From Ectobius pallidus (Eukaryota; Arthropoda; Insecta; Blattodea; Ectobiidae): DNA of 64,000 nucleotides. Location: positions 141,695,686 through 141,759,685 of the forward strand of contig CAXKWD010000005.1 in the NCBI GenBank assembly GCA_964059195.1, given 5' to 3'. Position 1 is the first letter of the stretch. Each line of letters starts with the position of its first letter. This document shows, piece after piece, positions 58,900 to 64,000 of the stretch. A program made the position numbers and the translations under genes. A model generated the notes under the pieces. That model saw only the letters and a list, made by a program, of their open reading frames with translations. It did not search any database and had not been told where the DNA came from.

Positions 58900-59180
58900 G
58901 ACCACCTGCATGATCTAGTGGTTGACTATGGATCTGCAGGTCTGGGTTTGATACCCAGTACGTCTTCAGATTTTACTGAGGTAGGGAGATCATGACACAA
59001 TTGAGGAGTTACTTGATAAAGGAGTAACGCTCTGGTCAAGAATGCCATTAATAAAGGCATTGGAATCGGCATGTTGACAACATGCCTTCAGTCCAGCTGT
59101 TTGCTTATGGTGCTGGACGCACCAGTCGGATGGTTGACCTAATTCTTTAAGAGAGTGGTGCTACAGAGTTTAGTTTTTTG
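58900..59180 (+). repeat. tRNA-derived SINE, family D
   Basis: Head GATCTAGTGGTTGACTATGG, B-box-like GGGTTTGATACCC, body GAGGTAGGGAGATCATG and GGCATGTTGACAACATGCC, tail CTACAGAGTTTAG. Plus-strand counterpart of 23395-23695. Confidence 0.85.
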
Positions 59181-61589
59181 ATTTATGAAGTTAATTGGCT
59201 CCACGGTTATAGAACGTTCAGAATTAGTTTTCTGGATATATTTACAAAGTAACTGAATAAAATAAATTTAATCTATTAAATGAATTGACTGTACACACTT
59301 TGTTGCTTCACTAACCATTATTTTGGCATGACATTTTTCAAAGAGGATGAAGATCCTTGAAACATGTCATACTGAAATAATAATAAGCGAAGTAACTCAT
59401 ACAATAGATTACATTTATTATAGGCACTTCACTGTGCAAGTTCCATAATATCAACATAACTGAATGAATGTTACTTTCTGATCTTAATTGGTGTTTAGCT
59501 ACTAGTTGTATTACTACAGACAATAACTTAGAGGATCCATACAATGTCATTATCACTGCGTACATAACAAATTGTATTGCTTGAATTGTACAAGAGTATC
59601 TAATCACAATTCATTAGCTTCATCACTACTTGTTAATCATTTAGATGACCCGTGACCTAACCGAGAATTGAGTTGGAGATGTGCTGATTGTTCTGTTAAC
59701 ACAAACATCATAACTCTCACAAGCTTAGGATTAATTCTGATTGTCACAGTTGCCAGTGCCTTGCCTAGTGTCTAACAGTAACAAAATAACAAGCAATTGG
59801 TAACATTTTCTTTCATTCAGCCTACTTATTCATGGCTATAGTGTTTCTTGACTAGATATCCATGTTATTATGTATTTTATTGATTTACTTTTTGTCATGA
59901 TCTTTGTAAATGATGGTATAGACTAAGTATAACCCAACACTAACACAAACTACAAGTTTAGTATTGATAAATAATAAACAAACTATATAAAACATAACAC
60001 ATCAGAATGCTATATCTATTAGAGGTAGATCAATAAAGTCATTAATATTATAAAAAAGGATGTTCAGAAAGCCAGTTATATAAAACACTTTTAAATCTAT
60101 TTAGTGAACCATAATGAGACTCTTATGGAGTTTATTAAACATTGTAATGGCTAAAGTAACCTATGTAACCAGTTTTTTTTTATTTTGTCAATCTAATAGA
60201 TGATTGGTTTATAAGATGGTTATTCCTATTATGATAATTATGGATATCTTTTCCAAGAGTAACATAATCTAGATTTTTTTGGTGTGTAACAGACAAGTAA
60301 AAATACACATATTTAATAATGTTAAAATTCTTTCTTTAATAAGTTTGCAGTACACAGGCTCAGTGTAACTGTATTATACATATTGCCTTTTTCTGCAAGC
60401 TGAGAACTTTGAAATCCTTTTGAAACCCTTACTTTGCTGTAAGCCATAAAAGGTGGATTTCGATAAAATATGTTAATAGTTTGCTTCTATTGTAGATGTA
60501 AAATGAACCTAAACCACATAGAATGTGCTAAGTAAGCTAGATACTAATACTTGATTCCATGAAGGAGTACTAAACTAGCTGAATAATGACTAAGTGAGCA
60601 ACTTCTTCAACTACTGACAGAACAGATGATCTTCAGAGAAAATTTGTAAGGAAAAGATTCTAAAATGACATATATATATATATATAAAGATTATGACTGA
60701 TAACTGACTTACAAGAGACTTTCTTATAAAATTACTAATTTAAACTAACATTATAAGAAAACTGCTTCGTAGTTTCACCCATTTGAGCACCATGTTTCAT
60801 ATTATTTTAACAGAATTTGCATAAAAACCACATTACAGTATTTGGCACTGGCAACAGTTAACTCAAAAGTAAAGAGATTTGTCAGTAGAAGCCTTATGTT
60901 ATTAATAAAATAATGATTAATAACAAATCCTCTCCTTTCCCTCACCAAAACCGTTACCCCTACCCCCTGCCGAGTGAAGTTTTGTTTGCAGTGTGATTTT
61001 AGTGCCAACGGAAACAGCGGCTGATCCAGCATGGAGCTGCATGGCGTAGTTTAGACTTTGAGTGATTTTTATTTATGATTTTTTATTTTTGTTAATTTTT
61101 GTTTGTTGCGTTTTGATTTGATCTGAGTAAGTCACAATAACCAATGCTTTACTAGTACATTCTAGCCTAAGCCAGACTAGAAAAAAGTTTCTTATCACAA
61201 AACCGTAGACCTCAGTAGAAACTTATTTAGACTGATGTGTTGAGTTTAGTCATGGTAAACATTATATTGCTAGAACTTTTTTTTTGAGGATACAAGAATT
61301 ATGAAAAATTTGGCCATTATATAATACCTCTTTTTGTAGGTAGGTAGTTTTTAAATCTGAGGTTAGTGTATAAATATTACATCTGTTGCCATCCAGGGTT
61401 CATTTTATTTTAATTATTTATTTATTTTTCTCACCAGTGGAAGATTTTCCTCTTACATATAATTTGTGCTCTTCACAAAATTGTGTATTATGGTGCACTG
61501 TATTTCCTATTAATTAATTATCAGTTGTTTGGATCTTACTGTTGAATGATAATCTAGTTCCATAAATTTATTTATTAATAAATGGAAGA

Positions 61590-61803
61590 ACCAAGCGAGG
61601 TGGCCAAGATGGTAATGTCTTGGACTCGCATTCGAGAAGTACCAGATTCAAATTCCATGGCCGGCCAATTTGACATGGGTTTTTTCATGGTTTCCCCAAA
61701 TTGGATGTTTACATACCATACTGCGTAGGCACAGATCCCGAACTCCTGATATGGCCTCGTAGCTAAAAGGAGTATAAATACAACTGAAATAAAATATTTA
61801 AAA
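61590..61803 (+). repeat. tRNA-derived SINE, family A
   Basis: Head AGCGAGGTGGCCAAGATGG, degenerate B box GATTCAAATTCC, core GGCCGGCCAATTTGACATGG, then the tail GATCCCGAACTCCTGATATGG ending in A-rich DNA. Part of the body is deleted compared with 8698-9056. Confidence 0.85.
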
Positions 61804-64000
61804 AATGGAAGAAGACATTATTAAAACAAGACGAAAGATGTGACTTACTCAGGAATTCATTTCAGTGAACAAAATTAATGTGACAAGTGTAGGTACCTAG
61901 TTAGCTGTCCAGATTTTGTAAGTTAGGCCTATATGTAGTTTAGTATCATGAGCTAGAACTTCCACATTATGTTTTTATTTTATTTATTTACAATCCTCAT
62001 AGTCATGTACAGAATTCCACACTTTTCTTGAAATATACAAAAATCTTGTACTTTCCTATCAGCGATTCTGATATTTCGATCACAGGCATATTTCATTTTC
62101 AGGAACATCATTGTCTTGAGCTACAGCTATTGTTATTGTTATTTTCTATGAGATGCATGTACATGAGGTCCTTGCAGTTTAAAGATTTCAGGATTATTAA
62201 ATAATTTATATTGGCAATGCAGGGTACTGTAATAGAATGGTGCATTCTAAAGCCACGTTAACCATCAGCATCCTTTAAGGATTAAGTCATTGTCTGAATC
62301 TTAATGGAGTGGAATGGGAAAGCAGCACTACTAGGGATACAGACTGATTCACACTCCAGGTGGAGTCAGAGCTTAAGTGTCAAAATTTAAGGAAAACGTC
62401 CTGATTGTTTAGGAATGAAATGCTAGGAATGAATGTAAAGCAAATTCAGTGCTTACGGAAGAAGTTGAAGACTCATGATTTTATTGTCCTAGGCATCCTC
62501 TGTTCAAGATATTTATGTTGGTCTGCTGACCGACCTTTGTTGTTAGTAGTTAACATAGCTTTAGATCACATTCTACATGATATTATTACTATATTGAAAC
62601 TTGAACAGAGAACTAGAAGAAGAAATCTGCATGGACCTCATGTGGCTGTTTTACAGTTTCAGCATATGACCACAATGTTTTTGGGTTTTTTTGCTACTTT
62701 TTCAAGATGTCAAGATGTTGAACATGAATTCCATGCATTTTCCCCCTTTCCTATTTGCATTGCACTGAAAGTTTTGAAAAAGGTTTTTTTGCATGTTTTG
62801 AATTTTTGCATCAAAACCCTTTGTGCTACAATATATTTTTTTATTTTTCTCGCTGTGTTTTTATGAAACACCGATTTGTGCTTATGTTGATTGTAAAGTC
62901 CAACCGAATTTTATCTTTAAAATTTTTTCAAGTTTATTCTTGATTTTTTTAAAAAAAATTCAAGTTTATTCGTGATTTTTTAATATTTTGTTTTTATGGA
63001 AACAGAGATAAAAAACTTTCTGAACACAAAAGTTTTGTAATGTAAATTTATCTAAAAAAATATCTGAAAATGAAAAACTTAAATCAAAAGATAAGTTAAA
63101 ATTATCATCTAAATTAAAATTAAATGTCTGTTCTTTGCAAATCTTGTGTTATAAAAGAAAAGAAAGTTAACACATTAATTTTTGCAGTCCTTCTATTGAA
63201 CCGATAGAAGTGAAATTCTATAATATGTTGTATCTGGAAAATCTTTTGCTACTTTTCCCTGAAATTTCATTTTAAAAATATTATTTTGAACGTGGTTACA
63301 TGCTTTCTGAATGTGAAAGCTAAATTTAAATTGCTGGACAAGGCTTTGCTTTTTGAAGCTTATGTTTTTAATAAGTAAGGAGAATATCATTTTTTATTTG
63401 ACAGAGAAACATTTAAAGTACCAAAGATTTTTTTTTTTACTTGAGGCGTGATTTTTAAAAAGAGTGCACTGCCATTTTTGCTACCTGCTTGCAAGTCTTA
63501 ATTCACAAAGTGTTATCTAATTTCTGTATTTTTTTAGAAGAATCATTTGATGGCTTCTAACAATACTGCCAAAACAGTGTGAGACATTGGATTTCCTTGT
63601 TTAAAATTTCATATTTTTAGAACCAGTAGTCTGGTTTTCCTTGTATGTTTCTTGGTTATGTAATATAATCTAACAATCATAGGTATTATCACATAGAAGT
63701 TCAAACTGGACGATAAATTATTGAATGAATTACAAATAATATATTGGTAAAAAATTACATACACATTTCATAAATCTGAAAATTGGCTGCTAAGGCCATC
63801 AGTTAGGTTCTCAAGGTGTAAGCTTAAGTAGGATAATAAGTAATGTTCGAAAGAATTAATTATGGTATTTCAAATCTTACTTTATTCAGAATTTTACATT
63901 TGGGGCATTAAAAAAATATGTGATTAGGGGCCATTAATTTTTGGGTGACTATTCCATTCATACTCAGTGTATTTGATATTGAACCTGATTAATAATATTT

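Larger units (their letters stand above)
57070..64000 (+). other. Probably the next integrin intron; no further exon found
   Basis: I searched by eye for the conserved sequences that follow (the QWLGV..QSQGPGG type) and found none. Repeats: family D SINE at 58900-59180 and family A SINE at 61590-61803. A 153-codon plus-strand frame at 62405-62866 is long for this composition but has no domain I recognise and contains low-complexity hydrophobic runs. An AT run lies at 60670-60687. Confidence 0.5.

Noticed and set aside
62405..62866. 153-codon open frame on the plus strand
   Set aside because: It is long for the base composition but shows no domain I know, includes low-complexity hydrophobic stretches, and has no splice or promoter support; treated as a chance frame inside a probable intron.

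Overview
This is eukaryotic, almost certainly insect, nuclear DNA: very AT-rich, full of microsatellites and tRNA-derived SINEs, with decayed LINEs and small DNA transposons, and almost no continuous coding sequence. The SINE family with the shared core GGCCGGCCAATTTGACATGG and the very frequent AGGCCTA words remind me of large cockroach or termite genomes; that placement is an inference, not a test. Most open frames longer than 60 codons are chance frames in AT-rich or repeat DNA.

The one gene I recognise is on the + strand at the right. An exon at 52492-52619 encodes part of the first beta-propeller blade of an integrin alpha subunit of the laminin-binding class (insect alpha-PS1, Drosophila mew; vertebrate alpha-3/6/7). 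A 27-base candidate microexon at 57043-57069 has good splice sites and exactly the phase needed to follow it. I could not find the upstream exon (signal peptide and propeller start) or the next downstream exon. The whole window may therefore be intron around these two exons, with 1-52491 being upstream intron or upstream flank, 52620-57042 an intron, and 57070-64000 the start of the next intron.

From left to right, 0-2 kb holds a dispersed repeat, a SINE and a truncated foldback copy. 4.7-6.1 kb has two nested inverted-repeat transposons. 8.7-9.7 kb has a full SINE and a diverged tandem duplication. 12.5 kb has a hAT-type MITE with a perfect 8-bp target duplication. 14.9-15.1 kb has a LINE C-terminal remnant. 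16.5-17.7 kb has SINEs, a possible coding exon and a polyadenylated retrocopy tail. 20.9-21.1 kb has two cloverleaf tRNA-like sequences head to head in a long inverted repeat. 21.5-21.7 kb has a short unrecognised coding-like frame on the minus strand. 24.8-25.5 kb has the 3' end of a jockey-like LINE. 26.8-31.1 kb is rich in SINEs and ATT/ATA runs. 32.6-33.0 kb has another hAT-type MITE. 34.6-35.1 kb has a LINE 3' end with an (ACTT)n tail and an inverted duplication. 36.0 kb has a mariner-like helix-turn-helix remnant. 39.0-42.6 kb is a 3.6-kb PIF/Harbinger-like element holding LINE and other protein remnants. 42.6-46.2 kb has diverged copies of one block, one of which preserves the empty site of the Harbinger-like insertion. 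49.2-49.4 kb is a near-perfect palindrome, and 52.0-52.4 kb is a 425-bp foldback about 70 bases upstream of the integrin exon.

No CRISPR array, rRNA, operon or bacterial feature is present.
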